Shown one piece after another: positions 1 to 12,158 of a stretch of DNA of 64,000 nt. The position numbers and the translations under genes are program-made. Every line of letters begins with the position of its first letter. Position 1 is the first letter of the stretch. This DNA is from Lineus longissimus. Its lineage: Eukaryota > Nemertea > Pilidiophora > Heteronemertea > Lineidae. The DNA is taken from contig NC_088314.1 of NCBI RefSeq assembly GCF_910592395.1, positions 372,001-436,000 of the forward strand, written 5' to 3'. The notes below the pieces were generated by a model. That model was not told the origin of the DNA and searched no databases. It saw only the letters and a program-made list of their open reading frames with translations.

Positions 1-2804
1 GCCGGAAGAAGATATTGAGGTGACCCCTGCAGAGATTCTCTACTGTGGCATGCTGCCTAACCTGCCACAGTATATGGTAAGACACAGGCTCAGTTGGCTT
101 CTAAGCAAGACAATGAAATGTAAGACTACCATGATGCAAGTCTGAGCATTATGGAAGGAGATGGTTTGCATGGGAATTCAATGTTCATGACTATTTGATG
201 TGACCTCATCCTAAATCACTTGATGTTGATGTTTTGTCTTGTTATTGGTGTCATCTGTGACTCCTTTGCTTCTAGATTGCTTTGCTGAAGATCCTCTTGG
301 CGGCAGCACCAACATCCAAGGCCAAAACTGATTCTATCAACATCTTGGCAGACGTGTTACCTGAGGAAATGCCGTAAGTTTCTTGCCTCAGTTCAGATGA
401 GGTGTGGCTCGGTCTACTAACTCAGGTCTGAAATTTACAATGTGGTGAACACGTCTTAACTGGTTCAGTCCATGGATATAATGTCGTCGATGGCCGAGAT
501 TCATGTAAAACAGTGATGTGTTCTGTGACCACAATATACTTTCACTGTCTCTAACCCTGTTGAAGCAAGAATCACTGCACCTATGGACCGCTAGATAACA
601 GAGTGATACGCTCTTCCTCTGCCTGGTGCAGTCACACCAAATGAAAAAAGTTGACCCTGTCGCTGTAGGCTAACTTGTGATTCATCTTCTTATCTCCAGA
701 ATTCATATGTCTCTTTCAGAACGACTGTCTTACAGTCGATGAAACTCGGCATTGATGTGAACCGTCACAAGGAGAGCATTGTCAAGGCCATCTCAGCGAT
801 CCTTCTCCTCTTGTTGAAACACTTCAAGATCAACCATATCTATCAGGTTAGTGCAGTCAGGTTGGGGGTGGACGAATTGAGGATTGTTAACGCCATCTCA
901 GCTATTCTTCACCTTAAATTAAAACAACTACTGAACTAGAGGCACGGAATATGCATAGGACTGTTGGTTGGTTCTTGATGAAATCCTAGCTTCCCTAGCG
1001 ATACTTTTCAGTTGGCTCAAGTCACAAGTGGTGAAGTTCAGTGTTCATTTCTACTTCACGTTGAATGCATGCACCGTGTGAGCAGATGACATTTGCCTTT
1101 CCTGATCACCTTCTATTCTGTTTGCAGTTTGAGTTCATGAGTCAGCATCTGGTGTTTGCTAACTGTATCCCTCTCATCCTGAAGTTCTTCAATCAAAACA
1201 TCATGTCGTATGCTACAGCCAAGAACACGTAAGTTGATAAGTGTGTCTCTGTCTAACAAGGGCCAGGTCCCAGGCCAGTCTGGCTGAAAACCCAGGCTCC
1301 TGTGGATGGGACAGTAGGATGTGGTTCGTTGCAGCTGATGTCTGTGCCATGGCAACTTTGACCATACATTGGCGGACAGTAACCCATAGTTGACTCTCAC
1401 TTTTACTGAGCAGGCCAGTAGGCTAACACCTTTGACCCTGACAACCTAACATGAAGAATCTGACCTTATTGCTCCACTTTCAGTATCCCGATGTTAGATT
1501 TCCCATCTTGTGTGATTGGAGACCAACCAGAACTAACAGCTGAGAACCTGGAAGCCGGTGACAGTCAGCAGTACTGCTGGCGTAACCTCTTCTCCTGTAT
1601 TAACTTGTTGAGGATCCTGAACAAACTGACCAAGTGGAAGCATTCGAGAACCATGGTGAGTGTCTCTCATCTGTAATAGTTTTTCTCCGAGTTCTGATGT
1701 GGGGGAGCTTGAGGCATCTACATGTATGTTATGTGATAAAATTGGTGGCTATTTGTATTTGCATTTGTATTGTATACACTCCAAGCTCAGTCTGTCTCAA
1801 AGTCATCTGGCAGAGACTTTCACTGGATGGAGTTGTATACTGCCCAAGCCTGGCCTTGGTCTCTCTCAGAGTCATCAGGGGAGAGCCAATCATTCCGTGT
1901 ACATGTAGGTGCTCATCTCTTTAGCCTATCTTGTTACGTTATCAGAGGTGACAGTGTAGACTGGAGTATGATGATGCTTGAAAGGAAGTGAAGTGAAGAA
2001 GTCATAAAACCTGTGTTATTTCTTCCAGATGCTGGTTGTGTTCAAATCGGCACCAATCCTAAAGCGAGCCCTGAAAGTAAAACATGCCATGATGCAGCTC
2101 TACGTGTTGAAACTGCTCAAGATGCAGACCAAGTATCTCGGCAGGCAGTGGCGCAAGAGTAACATGAAGACAATGAGCGCCATCTATCAGAAAGTGCGAC
2201 ATCGCTTGAACGACGACTGGGCTTATGGCAATGGTAAGGATTCCACAGTTTTGATGCAATGAACTTTGCCACCCAAAGCTTTGTTACGGTGGTTCGAGGC
2301 ATTCAGACATGTGGGTTTGGCTTCAGGTTGTCTTTGACGTTGTTGCCAGTACTGTCGTGGCTTTAGTGTACCAACTCAAATTCACAGAATCAGTGGTTTG
2401 ATCTAGGTCTGTTGTGGTTTTGAATTGCAACTCTTTCCCAGGACCTGTTTTGATAAGGCTGTCTCCGGGTTTTATGCCGTAACTTGGCATTAAAGTCCTT
2501 TACTAGTTTAGGATTGGTTATAGACCTAACTGAATGCTGTGGCCTTTTTTCAGATATGGATGCGCGTCCATGGGACTTCCAGGCTGAAGAGTGTGCTTTA
2601 CGTGCCTGTGTTGATCGCTTCAACAATCGGAGATACGGTACGAATGGAACCGATCAGGACTTTGAACCAGTGGACAATTGTATACATAGCCTTCTGGGTA
2701 AAGAACTGGAACTGAGCGAGGAGTTCAAGAGGAATTATGAACGTTGGTTAGAAATGGAAGTGTTCACAACTCAGATCGATTGGGATCAAGTTCTCTGCAG
2801 ATGA
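1..2804 (+). CDS. STRIP1: STRIP1/2 (FAM40) striatin-interacting protein, C-terminal part, 5' end outside window
   Basis: Seven exons are visible: 1-76, 276-373, 720-846, 1128-1228, 1484-1655, 2029-2233 and 2554-2804 (stop TGA 2802-2804). All junctions are GT..AG and the phases join without a shift. The spliced product carries stretches nearly identical to vertebrate STRIP1/2, such as WRNLFSCINLLRILNKLTKW, QTKYLGRQWRKSNMKTMSAI and ALRACVDRFNNRRYG, ending in DWDQVLCR. The family is known as a core scaffold of the STRIPAK complex, which brings striatin/PP2A together with GCKIII/MST kinases in the cytoplasm, and affects the Hippo pathway and cytoskeleton. The N-terminal half lies upstream of base 1. 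Vertebrates have two paralogues; an invertebrate normally has one, so the symbol stands for STRIP1/2 jointly. The last exon is followed by a ~420 bp 3' UTR. The LRR gene lies tail-to-tail downstream. Confidence 0.95.
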
Positions 2805-3221
2805 TAGGTGGCGCTGATGTCACTCTGTCATGTGGACCTGTTACTATAACTGAGCTTGCTGAATGTCATCTGTCATAGAACACATTGGAGTAGGTTCTGT
2901 CAGGTGATTCAATAGCAGTGGTCAATTGGATCCTCCGTCTTCGTACTATACAATATTAGTTGGTATTCTTCACCATAAGACTCAGCTGATGACGATAGGT
3001 CACAGAGTTGCCTCAAGACAGATGTTTGGAGTGCACAAGACATGTATGGAGAACAAACCACTGAATTCTTTTCGAACCAGTCTTGTCTCTTGGCACTCCT
3101 ATGCTGCGAAAAGTGTGAGGGCCTCAAATCCTCTTCGGAATGTGTTTGAACATGAATGAATGTTTGTACTTGTGTAGATCATGTATATTTATTATTACTC
3201 TGTAATAAGTCGTAAGTTATC

Positions 3222-3227
3222 AATAAA
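3222..3227 (+). terminator. Polyadenylation signal of the STRIP gene
   Basis: A canonical AATAAA lies 418 bp after the STRIP stop codon in an AT-rich stretch. It is the first such hexamer downstream of the stop, so it is the likely transcript end (cleavage near 3240). Confidence 0.7.
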
Positions 3228-3612
3228 ATGTGGAATCAAATTAACATGGTGAATGTTGTTGCGTTTCTTGGCCAATGTTTACCCCATCAAGAAAGAGGAG
3301 GGCAGTCTTACCTGGGCCTTCATGAACGAGCGCAATATTGGTGACAGGGCATGCCCTCAAATCACATCCACAGATCAAAGGCCGTGTGGAACTGATGTGC
3401 ATATAGGCTGGGTCACAACTGCAGTGAAGGGGCATTAGGGTACACTGGCGTTACAACCAACACAGGTGAACATTCATGATTGGACGTCTTTTCATAAAAC
3501 CTCAAGACCACAAGACTCTTCCACCAGTCTCCTTTATTCAATTGTCGGTTACCTGGACTACAATACGACTCCTTGAAGAAAACTAATGGAAGAGAAGGTC
3601 GTCCAAGGGCAG

Positions 3613-3618
3613 TTTATT
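3613..3618 (-). terminator. Probable polyadenylation signal of the LRR gene
   Basis: TTTATT on the plus strand reads AATAAA on the minus strand, about 245 bp beyond the LRR stop codon. A second candidate lies at 3533-3538. Either way the STRIP and LRR transcripts end within ~400 bp of each other, tail-to-tail. Confidence 0.55.
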
Positions 3619-3861
3619 CAGAAGTCCAGTTGTTCATTTAACAGTCAATTCTGGCACAATCAAACAAAACACAAAATGTCACATCTTGCAATGATATCAC
3701 AGCAGAAAACACAGTACCGGTAGTTTGAGTTTCGACTTCTCAACACTTGACCTTTATCCACAGTCCTGTCAATCATGCCAAAAACTAACACATAAAACGT
3801 CAAAACGACAGTCCACATGGATAAGCCAACAACCCCCCCATCAGAACTGAATGTCTACTAG

Positions 3862-6253
3862 TCATGTCCAGTTCGATACGATCATAGTGAAAGCAAGGCT
3901 ATAGTGCATGGTGTCAAGGAACTTCCTCAGATGCTCCCTGTCAGCATGCGTCAAGAGGTTACACTGCGTCACCTCCAGCTTCTCCAACGGGCTCTCCCCC
4001 TCCAAGACATGTTGTATTCCATCAACAGTCAGAAGAGGAAGGTTACAGAATTCCAACTTTCTCAAGTGACGCATGGGATTCTTATGAAGAATGTCCACGA
4101 GAGTTTTACTGTCGAGGTTAGCAATGCCATCTAAGATCAAGTTGGTTAAACCTTGGCCATTGGTTAACATTGCCTTTAGACACTCCATTGGGATGTGGGC
4201 ACAATTCATACCAGTTATGATGTTCAGTGTTTCTATGTATTTCAACGGGACAAAGTTAAGATTCTTTTGTTTCAGTCTCTCACAATACTCAGTCTCGTTC
4301 TGGAATGGATCATCCAGTAATATTCTTGATATGTCAATAATAAGGGTTTGCAGGTTTTTACAAAGGAACAGAATCGCTGCCAGATCGACATCTTCAAAGC
4401 TAACAAGCTGTATATTTTCAAGCTGTTCTCCAAGTGATTGTAACACGGGGAGTACCTTACTCTGGAAGTCCATCCGTTCAAGAGGGAAGCAATTCCTGCT
4501 TGTTTTCAGAGCCAACTTCCTCAAGTGCTGGAGATCACACAATGGTGCCAGTGTTTCACTCTGAGTGCATTCATACAGGTTTATATCAGTTATCAGTGGG
4601 CAGTGTGATATTGCCATACTCAGGTTACTCGGTGGACGACCAAAGAAGGATTCTAAAGTCTTCAGCTTGTGTGTTTTGTTGGAGTTGGAAGAGGTGTCAT
4701 GAAGTGTGCACAGGGCAGTGATCACATCCATGTGGTAGACATTTTGAACATTCTCCAAAGTCTCCAGGGCCATCTTGACTCCCATTGCACTGATGGTCGT
4801 CCTTCTGAGATCTAATGTCACCAGTTCCCGGCATGCCGGCTCACCAGACTGGCCGATCCTGGTGAGGTGGGCAATTCCAGCATCCGTCACAGGACAAGAA
4901 GAGACCGAAATCTCCCTGATCTTTGGGCAATGCTTAGCGACGGTTTCCAAGACGGTGTCGTAGCAAGTGTTAGTGAGGCTCAAGTTGAGGAAGACGAGAT
5001 TCGGATTCGCTGCAATCAGCGCCATCAGCTTGTCAGGGGATTCACACTTGGGAAGATTCAGGCTTAATCGTGTCAAATTCTGAAAAATACAGTTCAAAAT
5101 TGGCTTAAAACATTTACTTTTTAGATATTGTGCTACAGGCTTGCACCTGGAGATAGAGATTTTGGGTCTGGGAAACATCCCTCAACTTGCCCCTTTAAAG
5201 AAAAGTGGCCGACTGTTTCAAATTAAGAAGACTTTGATCTTACTTTCGTCTCTCAAGCCATGGAGTTCAGCAAGGCACTTAACCAGGTCTGAATGCTTTC
5301 CATTCGAGGCCAACCTCGTCACAAAACATACCTGGCATCTGTCTGCGATGATGTCTATGATGCCATCATCATTCATGAAGTAAGGCGTATGAACCAATGA
5401 GAGACATGTTAGCCTCGGATGGACGAGGACACGAAGATGGTGGAATGCCAGCTGACATCGTGTGATCAAGGCATCAAGCAACTCTTGGATCTTCTGGGTT
5501 GCTGGAATGAGAGCAGGATCAAAAAGTCAGAAACTGAGAGTTACAACATGACTTATACAAGAGGATATACAGGACGCCAATTTTCAGAGCTCAAAGAATT
5601 GTTTCTAAAATCAAGTCAAGTTCCAGTCATTTGGAGATCAGGGTGAGTCTTGTTGGGTAACAAGCTGAACAAGTAGATCCAAGCACATTCTGTCAGGCCA
5701 GACTCTCCTGAAGAGGAGCTTATGGTAGAAATGGGTTATGGCTCCAATTACAATAAAGAAAACATAATTAAAAGTTCTGTTCTTTTGAAGATACTGCAGA
5801 TAGGGGGAACCTGCACTTACAAAGAAATTCAAAGAGCTCGTATGACCTCTTCAACTTGGCTTCATACATTTCTTTTTCATCGTCCTTGTCCTCTCCACAA
5901 TCAGTAGTGCCTTCGCCTTTGGCCATATTCTGTGACGGGTTTGATGTAATCGGAAGGATCACAGGCAACCGTACAGGCTGCGACGAGAATCCCAGCGGGC
6001 GCGTGTAGGGGCCTGGTAGCCTTGCAACTTCTGGCGAGACAATCGGCCGCACCCATTCCATCTCACATAATGGGGGATTTGCAGTACCCTCCAAGTCATG
6101 TTCCATTCCATATCTAGACCAACTTTTTGACCTTCTTGAAGATTTTTCATTTTCTGAAAAATCTGGTGGGTTTGGGCACCAAATGTCTATTTTTCTGGCA
6201 ATTAGACGAACAACAATAGCTTGAAGTGGATCGGGGGACTTTCCTCTTGGCAT
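3862..6253 (-). CDS. Leucine-rich-repeat protein, AMN1/FBXL-like repeats, 606 residues
   Basis: Three minus-strand exons join in frame: 6253-5821, 5501-5332 and 5079-3862. The total of 1821 nt equals 607 codons including the stop, and both introns have GT..AG ends. Residues 1-145 are a basic, polar, low-similarity N-terminus beginning MPRGKSPDPLQ, with an acidic patch (GEDKDDEKEMYE) just before the first junction. From about residue 150 to the end there are irregular leucine-rich repeats of the cysteine-containing type, e.g. LTRLSLNLPKC, LVFLNLSLTNT, IREISVSSCPVTDAGIAHL and LRKLEFCNLPLL. This type is typical of FBXL/AMN1 substrate-receptor proteins, but no clear F-box is seen at the N-terminus. 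I do not recognise the exact family. An upstream in-frame ATG at 6289 would add 12 residues. The gene is divergent from SFXN2 and convergent with STRIP. Substrate or partner binding is only inferred from the fold. Confidence 0.8.
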
Positions 6254-7064
6254 AATGAGGGTGAATTTAAAGCTGTCAATAAATGTCAAGTGATTTTGTT
6301 CACTTTATTTGCATTGTTTTTGAGCCTAACTGAGGTCCTGTCAAATTTTTGGGAACTGCATGTAAAGCAAGTGTCACGATTATCAATCTACTGACATGGG
6401 TATCCGGTCGTTTCGCTCCCTAAACTTTTCGCCCCAGTCATTTCGCCCCAAACCGGCTTGTGAAACCATACAATACTGGTTTTTCACACGTGACCGAACA
6501 CCGGAAGCCGACGCCCCCAAATCTAGTTCATAACGAGTGAAATGCCGTCAAGTACCAGTCTCTGTAATGTCAATGACTGAATACGTGTGAAAGAGTCTAG
6601 GATTTTGTCCGTTCAAATTCCACGAAACGCCTCTTTCTTCTAATAGCTCCTCATTCCAGAAGGTAATTCTTAAAATGACACTTTTCAATGGTAGATATGC
6701 CTAGATCTACTCTCTGTAGTAGACATGTTTGCCATGCCATAGGCCTAGGCCTATCACAGAAAGCTTTATTTTGACCCTCTGTTCTATTCTCGGACAATAT
6801 CATAGACCTATTCTCAACCTCATAAGAACAAGGCATTCATTCCTTGAAGACTGATATATGTCAGGTGTACACTGTTTAACAGATGTCAATTGTACTTGCC
6901 TGAATACAAAACCATCAGAGCATTCCGATGAGCTGTCTACAGTAGTAGCCTACAACAGCAGCCTAGCAGGTCAATGACCTGACCTGGTCCTGGAGCATTG
7001 CCAGTTCCCTCATCCTCTAGGCCTACTTCTTGATACATTTGTTTAACAGGACAGCGTCAGGAGG
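6254..7064. promoter_or_regulatory. Divergent intergenic region between the LRR gene (-) and SFXN2 (+)
   Basis: This 811 bp stretch separates two divergently transcribed start codons and must contain both promoters and 5' UTRs. No clear TATA box was identified. The sequence just before the SFXN2 ATG (near 7041-7050, pyrimidine tract then AACAG) could be a splice acceptor, which would mean an untranslated first SFXN2 exon farther upstream. The stretch also holds a TTTCGCCCC-type repeat at 6401-6457 and short AGGCCTA-rich runs. No protein-coding exon was seen. Confidence 0.5.
6401..6457 (+). repeat. TTTCGCCCC-type dispersed repeat, copy 1
   Basis: This is a CpG-rich stretch with three spaced repeats of a GTCRTTTCGCYCC-like core. 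A second copy lies in inverse orientation at 12071-12136, with the same core order over about 45 bp. Both copies sit near gene starts. It is probably a small dispersed repeat; the family was not identified. Confidence 0.6.
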
Positions 7065-10000
7065 ATGTCTAATGCAGAGCTAACTGTCCAAGCCTCAGCC
7101 GGGGGAGTTACGAAAACAAGATTTGATGTTGACAAACCGCTATGGGACCTTCAGACATTTTCTGGAAGAGTGAAGTACTTTTTCTGGATGACTGATTATC
7201 GCACTGTGGTTGTGCCAAATAGGGACCTTCATGCCGCCAAAGACCTTTTAGAAAAATATAGGTAGGCCTGCTCTAAAGTTTCTGTTCCAGATTGTACTGC
7301 ATGTTCAAAGTGTTAAATAAACCATCTAGAAGATATTTCTAAGGAAGATAAGTGTTGAAAACTGACCCAAGTGTAAGAAATTATCCAAAAGAAACCTAAA
7401 TCATGATGCCTCGCTAGCTCTCTATAATATTTGTGTTCTTTCCGACAAAACTACTTTTATGAAGCATTTTCTGCCAGAAACTTATTTTTTTCTGTTTTAT
7501 ATACAGATTGGGCCAAGAACCTCCAGGGACTACTGAAGAAAAACTGATTTATGCTAAGAAGTTATACCAGAGCGCTTTCCATCCAGATTCTGGTGAACTT
7601 CAAAATGTGATGGGGCGCATGTCATTCCAAGTGCCTGGGGGTATGGCGCTCACTGGGGCACTACTTGCATTCTACAGGTGAGATGTCTCGGATGAAAGGA
7701 TACCGAATAATAGGTATCGGCATCACAGTAGGTGGCACTGGTTTTCACAATGGTATGCATCAGACCTCGGACAAAATTGGAAATAGAAAAATGAAATAGA
7801 CCTTCTAATGGAGAAATATGTACATGTAGACCTTTTAAAAAAATGAAATAGCCATGGGACATTTCTGATGGATCTCAAGGAACCTTGGAAGTTCCATGTC
7901 AACATTCATGACATCCTGTGATATCAACCTTATGCTTTATCAAAATTGATCACAATATCCTCATCATTTTCAGAACAAATACTGCTGTGATATTTTGGCA
8001 ATGGGCCAACCAGTCTTTCAACGCTCTAGTGAATTACACGAACAGAAACGCTGAGTCTGATATCACTCCAAAGTAAGTAATGCATGACGTATCAAGAGTA
8101 AAGAGAATGTAACTGTGAAGTAAGTCAATAATGTATAAGAGGATATTTTCCCTCAAAAAGCTGTTGCCAAATCTTACCATCAATATTGCTCAATTTCAAG
8201 AGAATAGAAATGACATGTATTGTACCTATGCACGACTTTCTCGACAATGATAACCTGTCTGGCATCTGATTGTATTGTTTATATTTTTCTACAGGAGAAT
8301 AGGTATAGATAACCTGTCTGGCATCTGATTGTATTGTTTATATTTTTCTACAGGAGAATAGGTATAGATAACCTGTCTGGCATCTGATTGTATTGTTTAT
8401 ATTTTTCTACAGGAGAATAGGTATAGATAACCTGTCTGGCATCTGATTGTATTGTTTATATTTTTCTACAGGAGAATAGGTATAGATAACCTGTCTGGCA
8501 TCTGATTGTATTGTTTATATTTTTCTACAGGAGAATAGGTATAGCATATGTGTCCGCCACCACTGCTGCTATTGTCACATCCTTAGGACTTAAAAAATAC
8601 CTGGCCAAGGTAAGGCTCGCATTTTATTCAATAGATATTTCAGTCTGTTATGTGATTTAGTGTAATCATTTTGTCTGGTCACCAGTTCACTTTTCGAAAA
8701 GGTTAGTAGCCGTATCATGTACCTAAATTGTCAATAATTCTCTCTGAGAGAGAGCTAGGTTTATCTTGATCTATCCAAGCTGACCTGTCTTCATGTTTCA
8801 TAACTATGATGTTTCAGACAGCCAGCCCGCTCTTCCAGAGATTCGTACCCTTCGCTGCTGTAGCATCCGCTAATCTTGTCAATATTCCTCTCATGAGACA
8901 GAGGTAGGTTCATCTTGATAGAATAAAACAAACTATGATCAATGTTCAAAAGTGTTTGCAGTCGCTCTGAGAATGTCACACTAAATTGTTGCACATTCGA
9001 GTGCCATTTGAAGAGAAATGTGAGTAAGCTCTTTATCCATAGAGTGTCACGAATGCCATGTCTTGTAAGCTCTTTATCCATAGAGTGTCACGAATGCCAT
9101 GTCTTGTAAGCTCTTTATCCATAGAGTGTCACGAATGCCATGTCTTGTAAGCTCTTTATCCATAGAGTGTCACGAATGCCATGTCTTGTAAGCTCTTTAT
9201 CCATAGAGTGTCACGAATGCCATGTCTTGTAAGCTCTTTATCCATAGAGTGTCACGAATGCCATGTCTTGTAAGCTCTTTATCCATAGAGTGTCACGAAT
9301 GCCATGTCTTGTGAGCTCTTTATCCATAGAGTGTCACGAATGCCATGTCTTGTAAGCTCTTTATCCATAGAGTGTCACGAATGCCATGTCTTGTAAGCTC
9401 TTTATCCATAGAGTGACACGAATGCCATGTCTTGTAAGCTCTTTATCCATAGAGTGTCACGAATGCCATGTCTTGTAAGCTCTTTATCCATAGAGTGTCA
9501 CGAATGCCATGTCTTGTAAGCTCTTTATCCATAGAGTGACACGAATGCCATGTCTTGTAAGCTCTTTATCCATAGAGTGTCACGAATGCCATGTCTTGTA
9601 AGCTCTTTATCCATAGAGTGACACGAATGCCATGTCTTGTAAGCTCTTTATCCATAGAGTGTCACGAATGCCATGTCTTGTAAGCTCTTTATCCATAGAG
9701 TGTCACGAATGCCATGTCTTGGCTCTGATGTATTTGTTTGTTTTCATTTCAGTGAACTTTATGATGGTATTGCTGTCTTTGATAAAGATGGTAATAAAGT
9801 CACTGATTCACAGGTAAAGATACTGGGATGTCCGAATCTGTGGTGGGGTTGATGGTTGTATTGTAGAATACCGCTGACAATCGTTACATTTATAGACCCA
9901 TGTTTCCATTCTCTTGTGGGGTGATAATCAATGTGGCCTCCAGTTAACTGCCAAAGTACTTGATAATAGTCTCGCCTGTGTCAGAACCTGCTAATAATGC

Positions 10001-11071
10001 TACTGGCATGAGCCATCGTTCTCCATAAACATTGTTATTTTTTCTTCAGTATGCGGCTCTGAAAGGAATTGGCCAGGTGTCGACATCAAGAGTATTCATG
10101 GCTTTCAGCACAATGTGTAAGTAGACCTGATGAGGTATTGTGATGGCCTGTACACAGAACAAATAGAGACGCGTTCATTCATGTACACTGCCACCTTGAA
10201 GGGAGGCCTGTTCATGCATGCATACTACCATATTGAAAGGAGATTGAGTACGCCAGTTGTAAGTTTCATGAATATATTGCTTAAAGAGAAGGAGAAAGAT
10301 ATGAGGCCCAGTGTCAAGGGTTTCATCCTGTGTCTATTTCAGGTAGTATACCCTTTCTGATGGAGTATCTCGAACGCTTCCCCTGGATGATGAGGATGAA
10401 ATGGCTGAATATGCCACTGCAGGTTCTCTTCTGTGGAGTCATGTAAGTCACATCAACGATTTGATAAAACACCTTTCATGCCTTTCATTCTTCGAAGGCT
10501 TTTATGATGAATTTTTTGGGACAACTGTTATAGTGTTTCCTGTGGAGTCTCTCTGTAGTGGCTGAGAGCAGCTCATCGTTGTCTTGGAACCAATACTCAC
10601 TGTGGGGTACAAGTTTCACCCTTGAAAAAGTCATGAGCTGAAAAGGCTGTTTTCATATAAAAATACCAAGATTTGTTTCATAATGAAATGTTTTTGATTT
10701 CTTACAGTTTGACGTTCACTGTCCCCGTTGGATGTTCCTTGTTCCCGCAAAAAGCGTAAGTTTGAACTTTGTGCTTTACTATCATTAGGATGCTGCATTT
10801 GGTCCCAAATTGATCACTTCCATTGAATTGTAGCTCTGCAATCAATAAAGGACTGTTACAGTATCTGTCAGTCCCAAGGGTGTACTTAATAGAGAGGTTC
10901 TAATAGAATTTTTCAGTTCATCCGGTAGCTTAACGTGTGATTGTTTTTGTTTGTTTCAGACAAATCGAGTACGAGAAACTTAACATCATTGATAAGGACA
11001 AATACACAGCTGTGAAGGAGAAATACGGCAACAATATACCACAGACACTTTACTTTAACAAGGGACTATGA
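7065..11071 (+). CDS. SFXN2: Sideroflexin, SFXN2-like mitochondrial carrier
   Basis: Ten coding exons: 7065-7261, 7507-7677, 7974-8072, 8531-8609, 8818-8903, 9753-9813, 10050-10116, 10343-10442, 10708-10755 and 10960-11071. They total 1020 nt, giving 339 residues and a stop, with consistent phases. Sideroflexin hallmarks are [72 protein letters not shown] and the C-terminal YFNKGL. YAKKLY and [10 protein letters not shown] are closer to SFXN2 than to SFXN1/3. The protein is about 17 residues longer than human SFXN2, mostly at the N-terminus. The family consists of multi-pass inner mitochondrial membrane proteins; SFXN1 transports serine and SFXN2 is linked to iron/haem metabolism. Intron 3 ends in a 59-bp array that repeats the acceptor, and intron 5 holds a 41-bp array. 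SFXN2 versus SFXN1/3 identity would need a tree. Confidence 0.93.
8249..8543 (+). repeat. 59-bp minisatellite spanning the exon-4 splice acceptor of SFXN2, five copies
   Basis: Five near-identical 59-bp units each contain a pyrimidine-rich tract, the acceptor TTTTTCTACAG and the first 13 nt of exon 4. Potential exon starts are therefore at 8295, 8354, 8413, 8472 and 8531. Only the last (8531) continues into the conserved protein. Splicing to an upstream copy adds codons ending in an in-frame TGA (…IDNLSGI stop). Confidence 0.97.
9024..9720 (+). repeat. 41-bp minisatellite in SFXN2 intron 5, 17 copies
   Basis: Seventeen head-to-tail units of 41 bp (697 bp total) begin GTAAGCTCTTTATCCATAG. Only scattered single-base differences occur (GTGTCAC/GTGACAC, GTAAGC/GTGAGC). 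The array fills most of the intron, ending 32 bp before the exon-6 acceptor. The period is not a multiple of 3 and no coding role is seen. Confidence 0.97.
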
Positions 11072-11610
11072 TTTGAGTGAAACTCTAGTCATGATTTGCT
11101 CAGCACCTAGTCAATTGTCAATAGGCTGTTATGTGAACTACTTCAGCCCTGTCAGTACTATGTTTACAACTTTGGTTGTGTCTTCAAGTTGTAACTGAGA
11201 TTCTGGTAAATAACGACTTCTTGAATTAACTGCTACTGTTTGAATCTGCATATAAGAGACTTAATTATCGCTTGGATCACAATGATTCTCTTGCTAGTCA
11301 CTGAATTTTCAGTTTTGCAGTGAAATTCTGAAGTGTCTCCCCCTATTGTCTCAGCGATGGTGACATCAAGTCATGGGCAGCTATCGTTTGTTAATGGTGC
11401 TCTTTTCCTCTTGTTTGGAATTAATTAAGGTTATGGTGTACACATATTACTAGTAGATAACAATAGAGATTAGAACAATCATGTTTTTAACGAAGTGGTG
11501 ACGTGGTTAATTGTATGTTACAAGGTGTTGGAATCTGAATCAGATATATGTACTTTAATATGCAACGAGTATCAGCATCCACTTTTTAAATGTATCTTGA
11601 TGCAATGATA

Positions 11611-11616
11611 AATAAA
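11611..11616 (+). terminator. Polyadenylation signal of SFXN2
   Basis: AATAAA lies 540 bp after the SFXN2 stop, in an AT-rich region. It is the likely end of the SFXN2 transcript. Confidence 0.65.
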
Positions 11617-12158
11617 TTATGTGCATTTTATAAGATTTGTTTTTGAAATCATTAAGCCCTCTTTCTGGAGTGACTGAAGGCAGTTTTTTGTCGCAACCCC
11701 TCACAAGAGAGGAGGGCACCACTGATGACAATGTCAAATCTAAGACTTTTTCTTATACTCGACACTAAGAGTCTATAAATACCACGACAAGTGTAAGTGC
11801 CAATATCCTGGTTAGATGAGGGCACTGTGGACAGTACCTGCGAGCAGAAGGCAAGCCCATGTAATCTTGGGAGAGCCACCAACCAGCCATAGGTAAAACG
11901 TTCATTTACTATGTTGGTGTATCAAAAGGGCCACACCTCTTATAGACTTGCCCAGGATCACACACTTGATGACCGACGAAAGATAAAGAATGAAAGACAA
12001 GTGACCTGCCAAAGATCACACAGCAGATGACCAAACGATTCTGACCACCCAAGAAAGCACATCTACTTTACCGGGGTACGAAAGTCCAAGGGAGCGAAAC
12101 GACTGGGGGCGAAAAGGTGAGGGACCGAAACAACCGCAATTCATATTACAATTCCAAG
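11617..12158. other. Intergenic spacer SFXN2-GRIPAP1 with GRIPAP1 promoter/5' UTR
   Basis: About 540 bp lie between the SFXN2 polyadenylation signal and the GRIPAP1 start codon. No exon is recognised. The last ~90 bp are CpG-richer and contain the inverted TTTCGCCCC-type repeat. The short open frames here lack similarity to anything I know. Confidence 0.5.
12071..12136 (-). repeat. TTTCGCCCC-type dispersed repeat, copy 2 (inverted)
   Basis: Read on the minus strand, this matches the copy at 6401-6457 over about 45 bp: GTYGTTTCGSTCCCT, then ACCTTTTCGCCCCC, then AGTCGTTTCGCTCCC. It ends 22 bp before the GRIPAP1 ATG, so it lies in the promoter or 5' UTR. Confidence 0.6.

Noticed and set aside
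5638-5832. Minus-strand open stretch considered as an extra LRR exon
   Set aside because: Direct joining of 5821 to 5501 keeps the frame exactly and has good splice sites. Inserting this stretch from the acceptor near 5694 creates an immediate TGA.
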